Source: Paenibacillus sp. PL2-23 (GTDB lineage Bacteria; Bacillota; Bacilli; Paenibacillales; Paenibacillaceae). Taken from it: a stretch of DNA of 64,000 nucleotides. The stretch covers positions 3,434,001-3,498,000 of the forward strand of contig NZ_CP162129.1 of the NCBI RefSeq assembly GCF_040834005.1. Direction: 5' to 3'. The notes below the pieces were generated by a model. It was not told the origin of the DNA and did no database searches. It saw only the letters and a program-made list of their open reading frames with translations. Shown one piece after another: positions 26,787 to 35,735 of the stretch. Position 1 is the first letter of the stretch. Each line of letters opens with the position of its first letter. Both the position numbers and the translations under genes were made by a program.

Positions 26787-28136
26787 TTAGAGCTGGCCGT
26801 CCGAATGGGCTTGAGCTGCACCCAGAGCTGGCATAGCATCCGCAAAGGCGCTGAACGAGTCCGCCTCCGCCCCGGCTCGCTTCCATGCCGCCTCCCAAGC
26901 CCTCCATGTGATGGGCCAGCCTGGATCGTTATCCATGCCTGTCCGGGGGGCCGGCTTGACGCTTAACGCATCGAACCACCAATCTGGCGGCTGTCTATCG
27001 GCCAGCGCCAGCAGATTGGGCTGGCCGCCGTACAAGGACGCTCTGACCGGCAGAGCATGCCTGGATGCCATTTCCTTCAGACCGACCGCAGTGCCCGTCA
27101 TCTCTTGAATCCACAGCATGGCATCCTCCTCATAGCGCGTGGAGGCAGCGATAACATAGCTGCTGCTATTCAGCCAAGGATATTGAACGGATTGACGTTC
27201 GATCATCAGACGTTCACGAATGGCGGGCTCCAGCTTAACGTAATCGCTCCATCGCATCGCAGCCATCAACAGCCGGTGATTCTCCAGAAGCTCTTGAAGC
27301 GCTTCCGTTCCCCCTTCTTCGCCGCTGGCGACAACACGAGAGCGGCTGCTCAGCTCAGACAGCCTGCCCAGGAGAGCTTCGGATGAGGAGTCCAGCCTCA
27401 GCCAGGCGCGGTCGTCCTCGTCAAACCGGGACAGCAGCATCAGCAAGCCTGTCAGGTCGCCCTCTTCAAGCCAAGTCAGATAGACACGATTGTCCCCGCT
27501 ATCCTCCGCACGGCGCTGCTCGGCCAATAAACTGTCGGCTGCGGCAAGCACCTCAGACCAGCTGCCAGGCGGCTTCGACAGACCGCGCTGCTCCAGCAGC
27601 AGCTCATCCCAGGCAAGGAAATAGGGATCCATGCTCTCTGGGGCGCCCCACAGATAGCCGTTCCATTTCATAGGCTCAATCAGCGCGGGAAGCTGATCGG
27701 AGAGAACATCACCCGACATCAGACTGTCGACAGGCTTAAGATAGCCCTGTACGGCAAGCGGCACAACCCAGCTGCTGTTCACAAGCATCACATCCGGCGC
27801 GGAGCCTTGCGCCCCGAGCTGAACCGCCCTGTCGTATCGATCGGCGGACGGATAATCGTTATGCAATGCAATTTGAATATGGGGATACTGCAGCATAAAT
27901 GTATTTGTTCGTTGCATAAGCGCTTCATACTCCCCGGGAGGAAGCGACACCGATATATAAAGCTCCGACGGCTCAGGCTCCATAAGCTCGCCGTCTGCAG
28001 GCACCACAGGTCCCGCTCCGGCCGATAAGCTTGTCCGATTCCAATTCCAGTTCAACGTTTGGGCTATAAATACGAGCAGCAGAACGGTGAGCAGCAACGC
28101 GCTTAACAGCAGAGGCGCATATTTGCGAAGAAACAC
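26787..28136 (-). CDS. Membrane-anchored extracellular solute-binding protein
   Basis: A 449-residue protein resembling family 1 (sugar-type) ABC solute-binding proteins: NTFMLQYPHIQIALHNDY, APDVMLVNSSWVVPLAVQGYL, PMKWNGYLWGAPESMDPYFL and PGSWSEVLAAADSL. The N-terminus has a hydrophobic segment (LLLSALLLTVLLLVFIAQT) but no lipobox cysteine, so it is probably held by an uncleaved signal anchor. No permease or ATPase gene is nearby, which makes a transport role unproven; a sensing or wall role is possible. The start is GTG at 28136 with GGAAG upstream. It is a single-gene unit. Confidence 0.78.
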   Translation of the reverse strand: MFLRKYAPLLLSALLLTVLLLVFIAQTLNWNWNRTSLSAGAGPVVPADGELMEPEPSELYISVSLPPGEYEALMQRTNTFMLQYPHIQIALHNDYPSADRYDRAVQLGAQGSAPDVMLVNSSWVVPLAVQGYLKPVDSLMSGDVLSDQLPALIEPMKWNGYLWGAPESMDPYFLAWDELLLEQRGLSKPPGSWSEVLAAADSLLAEQRRAEDSGDNRVYLTWLEEGDLTGLLMLLSRFDEDDRAWLRLDSSSEALLGRLSELSSRSRVVASGEEGGTEALQELLENHRLLMAAMRWSDYVKLEPAIRERLMIERQSVQYPWLNSSSYVIAASTRYEEDAMLWIQEMTGTAVGLKEMASRHALPVRASLYGGQPNLLALADRQPPDWWFDALSVKPAPRTGMDNDPGWPITWRAWEAAWKRAGAEADSFSAFADAMPALGAAQAHSDGQL

Positions 28137-28240
28137 AGCCTTCTTCCTTTCAGCTTGCTTGATATGGGAATAGGATAACAGGTATAAGCCGATATGTATA
28201 CGCTTTTATTAACAATCTCCTCCGCTATTCAGCAAGACAG

Positions 28241-28270
28241 AAGACAAGGGCAGGCGTGCGCCCTTGTCTT
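28241..28270. terminator. Hairpin after phoH, probable terminator
   Basis: A perfect 11-bp stem (AAGACAAGGGC / GCCCTTGTCTT) with an 8-nt loop lies just after the phoH stop. The flanking T-run is short, so terminator strength is uncertain. Confidence 0.6.
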
Positions 28271-28288
28271 CGCGTCAGAGCTATTCCT

Positions 28289-29620
28289 CTATAACAGGTC
28301 TGCGGCATGCTGAGCCAGCTTCGAGCGTTCGCCCTTCTCCAGCGTCATATGGCCGCTGATGCCCTCCCGTTTGAATTTTTCGACAATATGGGTCAAGCCA
28401 TTGCTTATGGAATCCAGATAAGGATGATCGATTTGACCAGGATCGCCCATCAGGACGATTTTGCTGCCCTCCCCCACGCGCGAGACAATCGTCTTCACCT
28501 CATGCTTGGTCAGATTTTGCGCCTCGTCAATAATGATGAACTGGCCGGGGATGGATCGCCCTCTTATATACGTGAGCGCTTCGACTTGAATGCTGCCCAT
28601 GCCCATCAATATTTTATCAATATCGCCCGACTTTTTGGTATCGAACAAATATTCCAGATTGTCATAGATGGGCTGCATCCATGGACGCAGCTTCTCTTCC
28701 TTCTCGCCAGGCAAATACCCGATATCCTTGCCCATCGGCACAACGGGTCTTGCGATAAGAAGCTTTTTATATTTATGTTCATCCTCCACCTTAAGCAGGC
28801 CCGCGGCGAGCGCCAGAAGCGTCTTGCCTGTCCCCGCCTTGCCGGATAAGGTGACAAGCGGAATATCGTCGTTCAGCAGCAGCTCCAGCGCCATTCGCTG
28901 CTGCGCGTTGCGCGCGGTAATGCCCCATACGGGATCATTGCTAAGATATAGAGGCTCCAGACGAATGCCGTCCGAGCTTACCTTAAGCAGCGCGGATTTC
29001 GACGTGCCCATCTCGTCCCTTAAGATGACAAACTCATTGGGATTCAGCCTCTCCCGAAGCTGAAGGCTGTTTACGCTCAGGAATCGGTACGTATAAAATT
29101 CGTCAATGACAGCGGGATGCACATGCAGCGTCACATTGCCAGTGTAAAACTCGGAGTGCTCAACCACTCTGTCGGACAGATAATCCTGCGCGGACAGCCC
29201 CAGCACATCCGCTTTGATGCGGACCAGGACGTCCTTGCTCACCAGCACGACCTGGCGGCGTTCGTCCGCATTCTCCTGCTCCATATGATAATTGAGGGCG
29301 ACGGCCAATATCCGATTGTCATTGGACATCTCCCCGAACATTTCCTGTACGCGGATAAAGCTTCTATGATTGAGCTCGACCTTCAATATTCCGCCCCTTG
29401 GAAGCATGATTCCTTCGTGAAGATGGCCCTGTTCCCTCATCTGATCCAGCGATCGGGAGACATGCCTTGCATTGCGGCCAAGTTCGTCCGCGAGCCGTTT
29501 CTTGGAATCGATTTCCTCCAGCACGATCGCGGGGATGATCACTTCATTATCCTCGAAGGCGAAGAGCGATTGCGGATCATGCAGCAAAACGTTGGTATCG
29601 AGCACGAATATTTTTTTCAT
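28289..29620 (-). CDS. phoH: PhoH family ATPase with N-terminal PIN domain (YlaK type)
   Basis: A 443-residue two-domain protein. Residues 1-150 form a PIN ribonuclease-like domain with acidic residues at D8 (VLDTNVLLHD), E35-E36 (VLEEIDSKKRL) and D101 (SNDNRILAVAL). Residues 220-443 are the PhoH ATPase with Walker A SGKAGTGKT (259-267), ARPVVPMGKDIGYLPG and Walker B FIIIDEAQN. PIN-PhoH proteins are thought to act as RNA helicase-nucleases. The gene is in the YlaK position next to ylaJ. The ATG at 29620 has GGAGGG 8 nt upstream; it diverges from ylaJ. Confidence 0.93.
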   Translation of the reverse strand: MKKIFVLDTNVLLHDPQSLFAFEDNEVIIPAIVLEEIDSKKRLADELGRNARHVSRSLDQMREQGHLHEGIMLPRGGILKVELNHRSFIRVQEMFGEMSNDNRILAVALNYHMEQENADERRQVVLVSKDVLVRIKADVLGLSAQDYLSDRVVEHSEFYTGNVTLHVHPAVIDEFYTYRFLSVNSLQLRERLNPNEFVILRDEMGTSKSALLKVSSDGIRLEPLYLSNDPVWGITARNAQQRMALELLLNDDIPLVTLSGKAGTGKTLLALAAGLLKVEDEHKYKKLLIARPVVPMGKDIGYLPGEKEEKLRPWMQPIYDNLEYLFDTKKSGDIDKILMGMGSIQVEALTYIRGRSIPGQFIIIDEAQNLTKHEVKTIVSRVGEGSKIVLMGDPGQIDHPYLDSISNGLTHIVEKFKREGISGHMTLEKGERSKLAQHAADLL

Positions 29621-29735
29621 AAGAAGAACCCTCCCGGCGTCGGATATACATTTGCATACATAGCCTCAGTTGGCAGCGGACACACTATTGCATAAGCGAA
29701 ACTGCGCGACACTTAACTTGAAAGAGGTGGCATAC

Positions 29736-30320
29736 ATGTACAAATGGTTATCAGCGGCAATCGTTATTGCGATCGTTGCAACGGGTTGCAGCGCCGGCGC
29801 GCGTAATCATTCATCACCCTCTCCCCAGAATAATGGCCAAGTCACCGCCCAGCAGAATACAAGCGGCAAGAAGCAGATCGTAGATCGAACAGAGGTAGAG
29901 GCGCACCTGGAGGAGCTGGCCAAAGGTATTCAAGGCGTTGACAACGCGCACTGCGTCGTCATCGGCAATACGGCGATCGTCGGCATTGACGTGGACGGCA
30001 ATCTGGAGCGTTCACGCGTCGGGACGATCAAATATTCTGTTGCGGAAGCTTTCAGGAAGGACCCCTATGGTATTGATGCTTTTGTGACGGCGGATATCGA
30101 TATAAACAACCGGCTGCGGGAAATCGGCGAGGACCTGCGCCAAGGCCGGCCAATCGCCGGCTTCGCGGAGGAACTGGCCGATATTATGGGCCGGCTCGTG
30201 CCGCAGATGCCTAGAGATATTGTCTCGCCTGCCGTTGACGATGAGGATGTCAACCAATTCGGCGGACCGCATGACGCCAAAGAAGCGAAGCCGGATGCGC
30301 AAGAAGCGAATATGCGTTAA
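29736..30320 (+). CDS. ylaJ: YhcN/YlaJ family sporulation lipoprotein
   Basis: A 194-residue lipoprotein with a signal peptide and lipobox ATGC (C18), then a Ser/Gln/Asn-rich linker and a YhcN/YlaJ domain (about 46-150: EAHLEELAKGIQGVDNAHCV, GNTAIVGIDVDGNLERSR, DPYGIDAFVTADIDINNRL). Family members sit in the spore inner membrane and affect germination. The ATG at 29736 has AGAGGTGG about 7 nt before it, favouring it over longer starts. The acidic C-terminal tail (DDEDVNQ..DAKEAKPDAQEA) is low complexity. Confidence 0.88.
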   Translation: MYKWLSAAIVIAIVATGCSAGARNHSSPSPQNNGQVTAQQNTSGKKQIVDRTEVEAHLEELAKGIQGVDNAHCVVIGNTAIVGIDVDGNLERSRVGTIKYSVAEAFRKDPYGIDAFVTADIDINNRLREIGEDLRQGRPIAGFAEELADIMGRLVPQMPRDIVSPAVDDEDVNQFGGPHDAKEAKPDAQEANMR

Positions 30321-30348
30321 TTTATGGTAAAGTCGTCCAAAAGACGCA

Positions 30349-30378
30349 AAAAGCCTAGTGATCTCATCACTAGGCTTT
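30349..30378. terminator. Terminator shared by ylaJ and the small gene at 30370
   Basis: A perfect 9-bp stem (GCCTAGTGA / TCACTAGGC) with a 5-nt loop. On the minus strand it is followed by TTTTTGCGTCTTTT, so it fits the small minus-strand gene best; its stem contains that gene's stop codon. For ylaJ only a short T-run follows. Confidence 0.78.
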
Positions 30379-30513
30379 CCAATCGTTAACAGGCCAAATG
30401 CTCGCACACTTGTCCGCATGAATGCTCGCCAACCGTCTAACCTCGTCTTCGCGCAACATCGCTACCAGCCAAGCATCAGGACGCGGATCTACCGCAGCAT
30501 ATCGTTCCACCAT
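30370..30513 (-). CDS. Small conserved-looking protein, 47 residues, unknown function
   Basis: A short gene read on the minus strand: MVERYAAVDPRPDAWLVAML begins it and it ends in PVNDWKA. The ATG at 30513 has AAGGAGG 8 nt upstream, a near-ideal Shine-Dalgarno; an ATG nine codons earlier lies 5' of it and is poorly served. A promoter-like TAGACT-17-TATAAT lies at 30564-30592 and a terminator overlaps the stop. The protein is soluble, amphipathic and has one cysteine (HADKCASIW). No family is recognised. It follows the LCP gene by about 80 nt. Confidence 0.68.
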   Translation of the reverse strand: MVERYAAVDPRPDAWLVAMLREDEVRRLASIHADKCASIWPVNDWKA

Positions 30514-30563
30514 CCGCATGACCTCCTTCTGAATGTCCATCCAAAAGCAGCTTCCTAGCTCTA

Positions 30564-30592
30564 ATTATAGCTATTATATTGGCGACAGTCTA
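30564..30592 (-). promoter_or_regulatory. Candidate promoter for the 47-residue protein gene
   Basis: On the minus strand TAGACT and a perfect TATAAT are 17 nt apart, about 50 nt before the start codon at 30513. The -35 matches four of six consensus bases. Confidence 0.5.
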
Positions 30593-30595
30593 CGG

Positions 30596-31663
30596 TCATT
30601 CAGCCATTTTTGCCTGGAGGGCAGTTTGAGCCTGCGCAAGGCTATCTTCATTGACATAGACATGAGGGCTTCTCCATACACCCTCAAGGGACAGAAACTC
30701 AATGTCGCTGCTGCGCAAGGAGCTGTATTCCGCCAGCATGCGCCTCATCTCGGAGCTTGGCATATCCATCGTCATGTTGTTGCCGACAGATTCGATCACC
30801 GAACCAATCTTCGTTAATCCGCCAATACTAACCATCTTGTCCAGAATAGCTCCGATCACCTCGCTTTGCCTGCGATTGCGGTCGAAGTCACTTGACATAT
30901 TGGTTCCGTCGTTCGATTTGCGGTAACGGACAAAGTCCAGCGCGTTTTTGCCGTCCAGCGTTTGTTGGCCCGGCTGCAGGTCGATATTGGTGCCATCCGC
31001 GGTATCCCTGTATTTCATCCGAATATCGACATTCACCTTCACGCCGCCGAGCGCGTCTACAACAGCGGAGAAGCCCCGGAAATTGATAATGCCGGCATAT
31101 TGAATATCAATGCCGAACAGCTCGCCCATGACGTCCTTGACCGCTTTCTTGCCGGCCAGATCCGCAGCTTCCTTGTCCTGCCCATTGTCCCTGCGAGCTA
31201 CCGTAAAGAAATCGGCGTAGAAGCTGTTCGCCTTGCGGCCGCGATAGCCGTCAACCTCGATAAGCGTATCTCGCGGTATGGATACGATCGTCGCTTTCTT
31301 GGTGGTGGGATTGAACGCCGCAACCATCATGACGTCCGTATTGAGTGTGCCGCCGTTTTCCCTGGAATCCAAACCCATCAGCACGAATGCGACGGGCTTC
31401 TTCTTGACGGATTGCTCTACCGGAACCTCTGTCGCCTCCGTCTTGTCGAGGCCGATCGTTTCAATCGCGTCGTTTGCCTTGACGCCGATATAGACGACAA
31501 GCGCCGCCGCGCTAAGGAGAAGTCCGAAGAACAGAACGAAGAAGGCGGTCAGCAAAGGCCGCTTCTTCTTCGTTTTGGTCTTTTTGGATTTATGTTTGGG
31601 GGGGACGGAAGCTGACTTCCGCGATCCTGACCGAGGAGGCAATGATGTCGGTCCTTGACTCAT
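30596..31663 (-). CDS. LytR-CpsA-Psr (LCP) family cell wall glycopolymer ligase
   Basis: A 355-residue type II membrane protein. A Ser/Lys-rich cytoplasmic tail (KHKSKKTKTKKKR) precedes one membrane segment (LLTAFFVLFFGLLLSAAALVV), then the LCP domain with LMGLDSRENGGTLNTDVMM, SIPRDTLIEVDGY, YAGIINFRGFSAVVDALGGV and DFVRYRKSNDGTNMSSDFDR. The conserved aspartate and arginine residues that bind the pyrophosphate-lipid substrate are present. LCP enzymes attach teichoic acids or other glycopolymers to peptidoglycan. The ATG at 31663 has AAGGTGG 6 nt upstream. It lies 17 nt after the preceding gene and belongs to the typA-ylaH transcript or has its own promoter. Confidence 0.92.
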   Translation of the reverse strand: MSQGPTSLPPRSGSRKSASVPPKHKSKKTKTKKKRPLLTAFFVLFFGLLLSAAALVVYIGVKANDAIETIGLDKTEATEVPVEQSVKKKPVAFVLMGLDSRENGGTLNTDVMMVAAFNPTTKKATIVSIPRDTLIEVDGYRGRKANSFYADFFTVARRDNGQDKEAADLAGKKAVKDVMGELFGIDIQYAGIINFRGFSAVVDALGGVKVNVDIRMKYRDTADGTNIDLQPGQQTLDGKNALDFVRYRKSNDGTNMSSDFDRNRRQSEVIGAILDKMVSIGGLTKIGSVIESVGNNMTMDMPSSEMRRMLAEYSSLRSSDIEFLSLEGVWRSPHVYVNEDSLAQAQTALQAKMAE

Positions 31664-31680
31664 CTCTTCCACCTTCAAGC

Positions 31681-31953
31681 TCAGTTATATTTGGGATTAG
31701 CTATAATGTCCTGCAGCAGCTGCTCCCCGCTCTCGCGAGGAAACAGTTGCAGCTTGGTGCGGGAATCCTTGTCGTAACGGACATGAATCATCGTGTCGTC
31801 CGTTCTTGCAATGTCGAAGGAAACGAGGCCATGATCCTCCCGCAGTATCTGCTCGAAGAACGCCAGCGTGTCTCTTGCCGCCCCATCATCAGGCCTCGCA
31901 TCAGCGACGATCCGAATTTGCAGCCAATTGAACAGCGCGTCCTCCAGTCTCAT
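31681..31953 (-). CDS. Small cytoplasmic protein, possibly YlaL-like
   Basis: A 90-residue soluble protein beginning MRLEDALFNWLQIRIVADAR, with DTLAFFEQILREDHGL and YDKDSRTKLQLFPRESGEQL. The start overlaps the ylaH stop as ATGA, showing translational coupling. It sits in the yla neighbourhood (typA-ylaH-ylaJ-phoH) and resembles YlaL from memory, but that identity cannot be verified here. Function unknown. Confidence 0.75.
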   Translation of the reverse strand: MRLEDALFNWLQIRIVADARPDDGAARDTLAFFEQILREDHGLVSFDIARTDDTMIHVRYDKDSRTKLQLFPRESGEQLLQDIIANPKYN

Positions 31954-32270
31954 TGGCCGTTCTCCGCGCCCCGGCTCTCCGCGCTGGATGGACCGCCGCG
32001 GCCCTTCTTCCACTTGTCGTAGAGCTGGCGTCCGCGCAGCATCATCATCATGAGCACGGCAATCGCCATACATTGAATGATCGGCAGCTTATCCACCTGC
32101 ATAATCATCAGGATAAACGACCCGAATGCCATAAGCAGATAGACCAGCACTTCCTTGAGGATAGGCAGCCGCTTCGCCGACGGGCGGAAAACGGAATTGA
32201 AAATATAAATGGTGAAGCCCAAAATAATCAAATACGTAATGAGCTTATGCTCGCTGAACCATGCCTGCAT
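31950..32270 (-). CDS. ylaH: YlaH-like family membrane protein
   Basis: A 106-residue protein with three hydrophobic stretches (LITYLIILGFTIYIFNSVF; VLVYLLMAFGSFILMIMQV; IIQCMAIAVLMMMMLRG) and a charged C-terminal tail (YDKWKKGRGG). Length, topology and location directly after typA match YlaH of Bacillales, function unknown. The ATG at 32270 has GGAGG 8 nt upstream. The stop overlaps the next start. Confidence 0.84.
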   Translation of the reverse strand: MQAWFSEHKLITYLIILGFTIYIFNSVFRPSAKRLPILKEVLVYLLMAFGSFILMIMQVDKLPIIQCMAIAVLMMMMLRGRQLYDKWKKGRGGPSSAESRGAENGQ

Positions 32271-32323
32271 CCCTCTTACCTCCTAAACGCAGCTCCAAAA
32301 CCTGCGGCGTAGACGGTTCCTTA

Positions 32324-34165
32324 TTAGATGCCCGCCTGCGACATTTTGCGGTGCTTCTCCGCGCGCTCGCGCTCGCTTTTCACCAGAATCTTCTTGCGGA
32401 GACGAATGGATTTGGGAGTAATCTCGCAATATTCGTCATCGTTCAAATATTCAAGCGCCTGCTCCAGCGAGAAGATGACCGGCGTTTTCAGCTTGACGGT
32501 ATCATCCTTGCCTGCAGAGCGCACGTTGGACAGCTGCTTCTCCTTGCAAATATTCACGATAATATCATTGTCGCGGTTGTGCTCGCCGACAATCATACCC
32601 TCGTAAATCTCGGTGCCCGGCTCCAGGAAGAGCAAGCCGCGGTCCTCAACGCCCAGCATGCCATAGAAGGTCGAGGTGCCGTTCTCGCTTGCGACAAGCA
32701 CGCCCTGATGACGGCCGCCGACACTGGATCCGGCAAGCGGACCATAGCTGTCGAACGCATGGTTCATAATGCCGTAGCCGCGAGTCAGCGTCAAGAAGGA
32801 CGTTCGGTAGCCGATCAAGCCGCGGGCAGGAATAATAAACTCCAGTCGCACCTGGCCGCTGCCATTGTTGATCATGTTCACCATCTCGGCTTTGCGTGTG
32901 CCCAGGCTCTCCATAACGGAGCCCATGCTCTCCTCCGGCACGTCGATCAGCAGACGCTCGTATGGCTCTTGCTTCTCGCCGTCCACTTCCTTCACGATAA
33001 CCTCAGGCTTGGATACCTGGAGCTCGTAGCCCTCGCGGCGCATATTCTCGATCAGAATGCCAAGGTGAAGCTCGCCGCGACCGGATACGACAAACGCGTC
33101 CGGGCTGTCCGTCTCATCTACGCGAAGCGCGACATCGGTTTCCAGCTCCTTGAACAGACGCTCGCGAAGCTTGCGGGACGTTACCCACTTGCCTTCGCGG
33201 CCGGCGAACGGGCTGTTGTTGACAAGGAACGTCATCTGCAGCGTAGGCTCGTCAATCTTCAGAACAGGCAGCGCTTCTGGATGCTGCGGGTCCGCGATCG
33301 TCTCGCCAATATTAATCTCACGAATACCGGCAATCGCGACGATATCGCCTGCGCCGGCTTCTGGAATCTCAACGCGCTTAAGGCCCTGGAAGCCGAAGAG
33401 CTTCTCGATACGAGCCTGCTTCGTCTTGCCTTCGCGGTCGATGACCGCTATGGCCTGGCCTTGCTTGATCAGACCGCGATTCACGCGCCCGATGGCGATA
33501 CGGCCCAAATATTCGTTGTAGTCAAGCAGCGTCACGAGGAATTGCAGCGGATCCTCCACGCTCTCTGTAGGGGAAGGAATGTGGCTGACGATTGTGTCGT
33601 ACAGCGCCATCATGTTCTCATCCTGCACCTCAGGGTCAAGGCTCGACGTACCCATAAGCGCCGAAGCGTACACAACAGGGAATTCCAGCTGCTCGTCGTT
33701 AGCACCGAGCTCGATGAACAGATCCAGCACCTCGTCGATTACCTCGACAGGCCTCGCGTTGGGACGGTCGATCTTGTTCACGACGACGATCGGCGTCAGC
33801 TGATGCTCCAGCGCCTTGCGAAGCACGAACTTCGTCTGCGGCATGCAGCCCTCGAACGCGTCAACGACCAGCAGCACGCCGTCTACCATCTTCATAATCC
33901 GTTCCACTTCGCCGCCAAAGTCGGCGTGGCCCGGCGTATCTACAATGTTGATCAGGTAATTCTTGTACGTGATCGCCGTGTTTTTGGCCAGAATCGTAAT
34001 GCCGCGTTCCCGCTCCAGGTCATTGGAGTCCATGGCGCGCTCTTGCACAGCCTCATGCTCTCTGAACGTGCCGGATTGCTGAAGGAGCTTGTCGACGAGA
34101 GTCGTCTTGCCATGGTCGACGTGCGCGATAATCGCGATGTTGCGTAAATTTTCTCTTGCTTGCAT
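32324..34165 (-). CDS. typA: Translational GTPase TypA/BipA
   Basis: A 613-residue ribosome-associated GTPase. The G1 motif [10 protein letters not shown] starts near residue 14; RGITILAKN (switch I), [12 protein letters not shown] (G3), NKIDRP (G4) and SAL (G5) follow, then domain II, an EF-G-like domain and the TypA-specific C-terminal domain ([20 protein letters not shown]). TypA assists 50S assembly and growth under stress such as cold. The ATG at 34165 ([16 protein letters not shown]) matches the family start. It is followed by ylaH at 53 nt. Confidence 0.96.
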   Translation of the reverse strand: MQARENLRNIAIIAHVDHGKTTLVDKLLQQSGTFREHEAVQERAMDSNDLERERGITILAKNTAITYKNYLINIVDTPGHADFGGEVERIMKMVDGVLLVVDAFEGCMPQTKFVLRKALEHQLTPIVVVNKIDRPNARPVEVIDEVLDLFIELGANDEQLEFPVVYASALMGTSSLDPEVQDENMMALYDTIVSHIPSPTESVEDPLQFLVTLLDYNEYLGRIAIGRVNRGLIKQGQAIAVIDREGKTKQARIEKLFGFQGLKRVEIPEAGAGDIVAIAGIREINIGETIADPQHPEALPVLKIDEPTLQMTFLVNNSPFAGREGKWVTSRKLRERLFKELETDVALRVDETDSPDAFVVSGRGELHLGILIENMRREGYELQVSKPEVIVKEVDGEKQEPYERLLIDVPEESMGSVMESLGTRKAEMVNMINNGSGQVRLEFIIPARGLIGYRTSFLTLTRGYGIMNHAFDSYGPLAGSSVGGRHQGVLVASENGTSTFYGMLGVEDRGLLFLEPGTEIYEGMIVGEHNRDNDIIVNICKEKQLSNVRSAGKDDTVKLKTPVIFSLEQALEYLNDDEYCEITPKSIRLRKKILVKSERERAEKHRKMSQAGI

Positions 34166-34268
34166 AAAAATTAATCCACTCCAATGTTTGTTTTTCGAGA
34201 CTGTTCCCCAAATGTCCGCCGCGTGTCGCACTCCGAACCCATGGACAACAGTCGCTCTTCTCTCTCTC

Positions 34269-34757
34269 CTACCAGCGTCTGCGCCTGCCGAACATCATCC
34301 AGGCGCCGGCCGCGATGAGCAGACCAGCTATCAGGTAGATGCCCCAGCTCCACAGCAGGATCAATACAAGGAACAGCATAGATACTGCGCCAAGCGCGAT
34401 GGAAGCCGTCAATACGATACGAGGCGCGTTCGAGCCGAACATATAGTATTCGTACAAGCCCGCTGCCGCACCCAGCAGGAAGACCGGCCACAGATATCTC
34501 AGGCTGTCCCAGCCGAAGATGTTGCAGAGCATGAACAGCACCGCGTACACCACGAGCATCCCGCCGGGCACGAGCATGACAGCCGGAACTACTCTGCCGA
34601 AATAGAGCACATGCAGCAGCACTCCCGGAATCAATACGAGCAACGGCCAAAAAATAGCCCCCAAGAAGCTGAATACCCCTAATTTGCCCAATAAGATCAG
34701 GACCCCGGCTAGCAGCAAAATAATTCCAGCGGAATATTTGTTAGAAGGCATATGCAT
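34269..34757 (-). CDS. LiaF/DUF5668-like multi-pass membrane protein
   Basis: A 162-residue protein with about five membrane helices. The N-terminal motif SAGIILLLAGVLILLGKLGV followed by FWPLLVLIPGVL resembles the LiaI/LiaF transmembrane region and DUF5668 proteins, which act in cell-envelope stress sensing; this member lacks the soluble LiaF C-terminus, so a regulatory role is not shown. Two ATG codons (34757 and 34751) are both possible behind AAGGAG. It ends in FGRRRRW. Confidence 0.76.
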   Translation of the reverse strand: MHMPSNKYSAGIILLLAGVLILLGKLGVFSFLGAIFWPLLVLIPGVLLHVLYFGRVVPAVMLVPGGMLVVYAVLFMLCNIFGWDSLRYLWPVFLLGAAAGLYEYYMFGSNAPRIVLTASIALGAVSMLFLVLILLWSWGIYLIAGLLIAAGAWMMFGRRRRW

Positions 34758-34865
34758 TCCGCTCCTTACCACATCAATCGTACCATTAACGAAAGACGCC
34801 AATTTTTTATCTTTCTTAGTGTAATGGAACTGGCGCAAAAAAACCAGTAACCTGTCGAGAGTTTC

Positions 34866-34898
34866 ACAAAAAAAAGAAACCGCGCCAGCGGGCGCGGC
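34866..34898 (-). terminator. Intrinsic terminator after the TerC-family gene
   Basis: A 7-bp GC stem (CCGCGCC / GGCGCGG, 4-nt loop) extended by flanking pairs and followed on the minus strand by TTTCTTTTTTTT. It lies 10 nt after the stop at 34907. Confidence 0.88.
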
Positions 34899-34906
34899 TC
34901 CCAGTG

Positions 34907-35569
34907 TCAGTCCGGTCTCTTGCGCAATACGGCAAATATGACGACCAACGGGACGCACAGCAGCGGAATAAGCTCGGACCATGTGCCATTGCCGTGGAAG
35001 ATGGCGGCGTCCAGTCCGGGATCCTTCATAAGCATCTCGCCGGCGGCGTAAGCGAGGAGCGCGGCTCCGATATAGGATAAAGCGGGAAATTTCGACAGCA
35101 GCCTGCCTAGCGCCTGGCTCCCCCATACGATCATCGGAATGCTAAGCGCGATGCCCAGCAGAATCAGGATGATGTCACCGTCGGCGACCGCCGCGATAGC
35201 AAGCACGTTATCCAGGCTCATGACAAAATCTGCGGTGACGATCGTCCAGATCGCGCCGTACAGCGTTACGGACTTCTTCCCCTTCTCCCGCGCTTCCTCG
35301 GCGCCGCTGGAGTCCACCAGCAGCTTGACGGCAATCATAAGCAGCAGAATAGCGCCCGCCGCTTGCAAATATGGAATCTGGAGCAGCTGCAGCGCGACGA
35401 TGGTCAGCGCACAGCGCAAGCCTACCGCGGCGAAGGTCCCCCACCAGACGGCGGCCTTGCGCTGCTTCGCGGGCAGCTGGCGGCTGGCCATGGCGATGAC
35501 GATCGCGTTATCTCCGCTCAGCAGCACGTTAATTAACGCAATCTGCAAAAAAATGATAAGGCTGTCCAC
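34907..35569 (-). CDS. TerC family membrane protein (YjbE/YkoY type)
   Basis: A 220-residue protein with about seven membrane helices and the TerC signatures LINVLLSGDNAIVIAMASRQ near the N-terminus and ADFVMSLDNVLAIAAVADGD in the middle, each with the conserved Asp-Asn pair in a helix. Bacillus homologues support metalation of secreted proteins, in particular manganese export, and tellurite resistance gave the family its name. The GTG at 35569 is preferred because GGGGAG lies 7 nt upstream. In several Bacillales these genes are preceded by a yybP-ykoY manganese riboswitch; none was recognised here. Confidence 0.88.
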   Translation of the reverse strand: MDSLIIFLQIALINVLLSGDNAIVIAMASRQLPAKQRKAAVWWGTFAAVGLRCALTIVALQLLQIPYLQAAGAILLLMIAVKLLVDSSGAEEAREKGKKSVTLYGAIWTIVTADFVMSLDNVLAIAAVADGDIILILLGIALSIPMIVWGSQALGRLLSKFPALSYIGAALLAYAAGEMLMKDPGLDAAIFHGNGTWSELIPLLCVPLVVIFAVLRKRPD

Positions 35570-35675
35570 AACATGACTCCCCTCTCCGTACAGAACTGTC
35601 GCTTTCAATTGGCTTCCGGCAGCGCGACAGCCTTTATATCAGACCTATGTACAAGCCCAGGGGAATATGTCAATT

Positions 35676-35705
35676 AAAAACAGCGAGCCCTCTCAGGCTC
35701 GCTGT
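35676..35705 (-). terminator. Intrinsic terminator after thiI
   Basis: A 9-bp perfect stem (CAGCGAGCC / GGCTCGCTG) with a 6-nt loop; on the minus strand it is followed by TTTTTAATT. It closes the cysteine desulfurase-thiI transcript. Confidence 0.9.
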
Positions 35706-35735
35706 CAATCGCTTTTCAAAACGGTATCTAATCGG

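Noticed and set aside
32261-34147. A 628-codon plus-strand frame opposite typA.
   Set aside because: Long antisense frames are common opposite GC-rich conserved genes; it has no ribosome site or domain.
35570-35675. yybP-ykoY manganese riboswitch upstream of the TerC-family gene.
   Set aside because: The region before the GTG at 35569 is short and I could not draw the characteristic paired loops; only the thiI terminator is evident.
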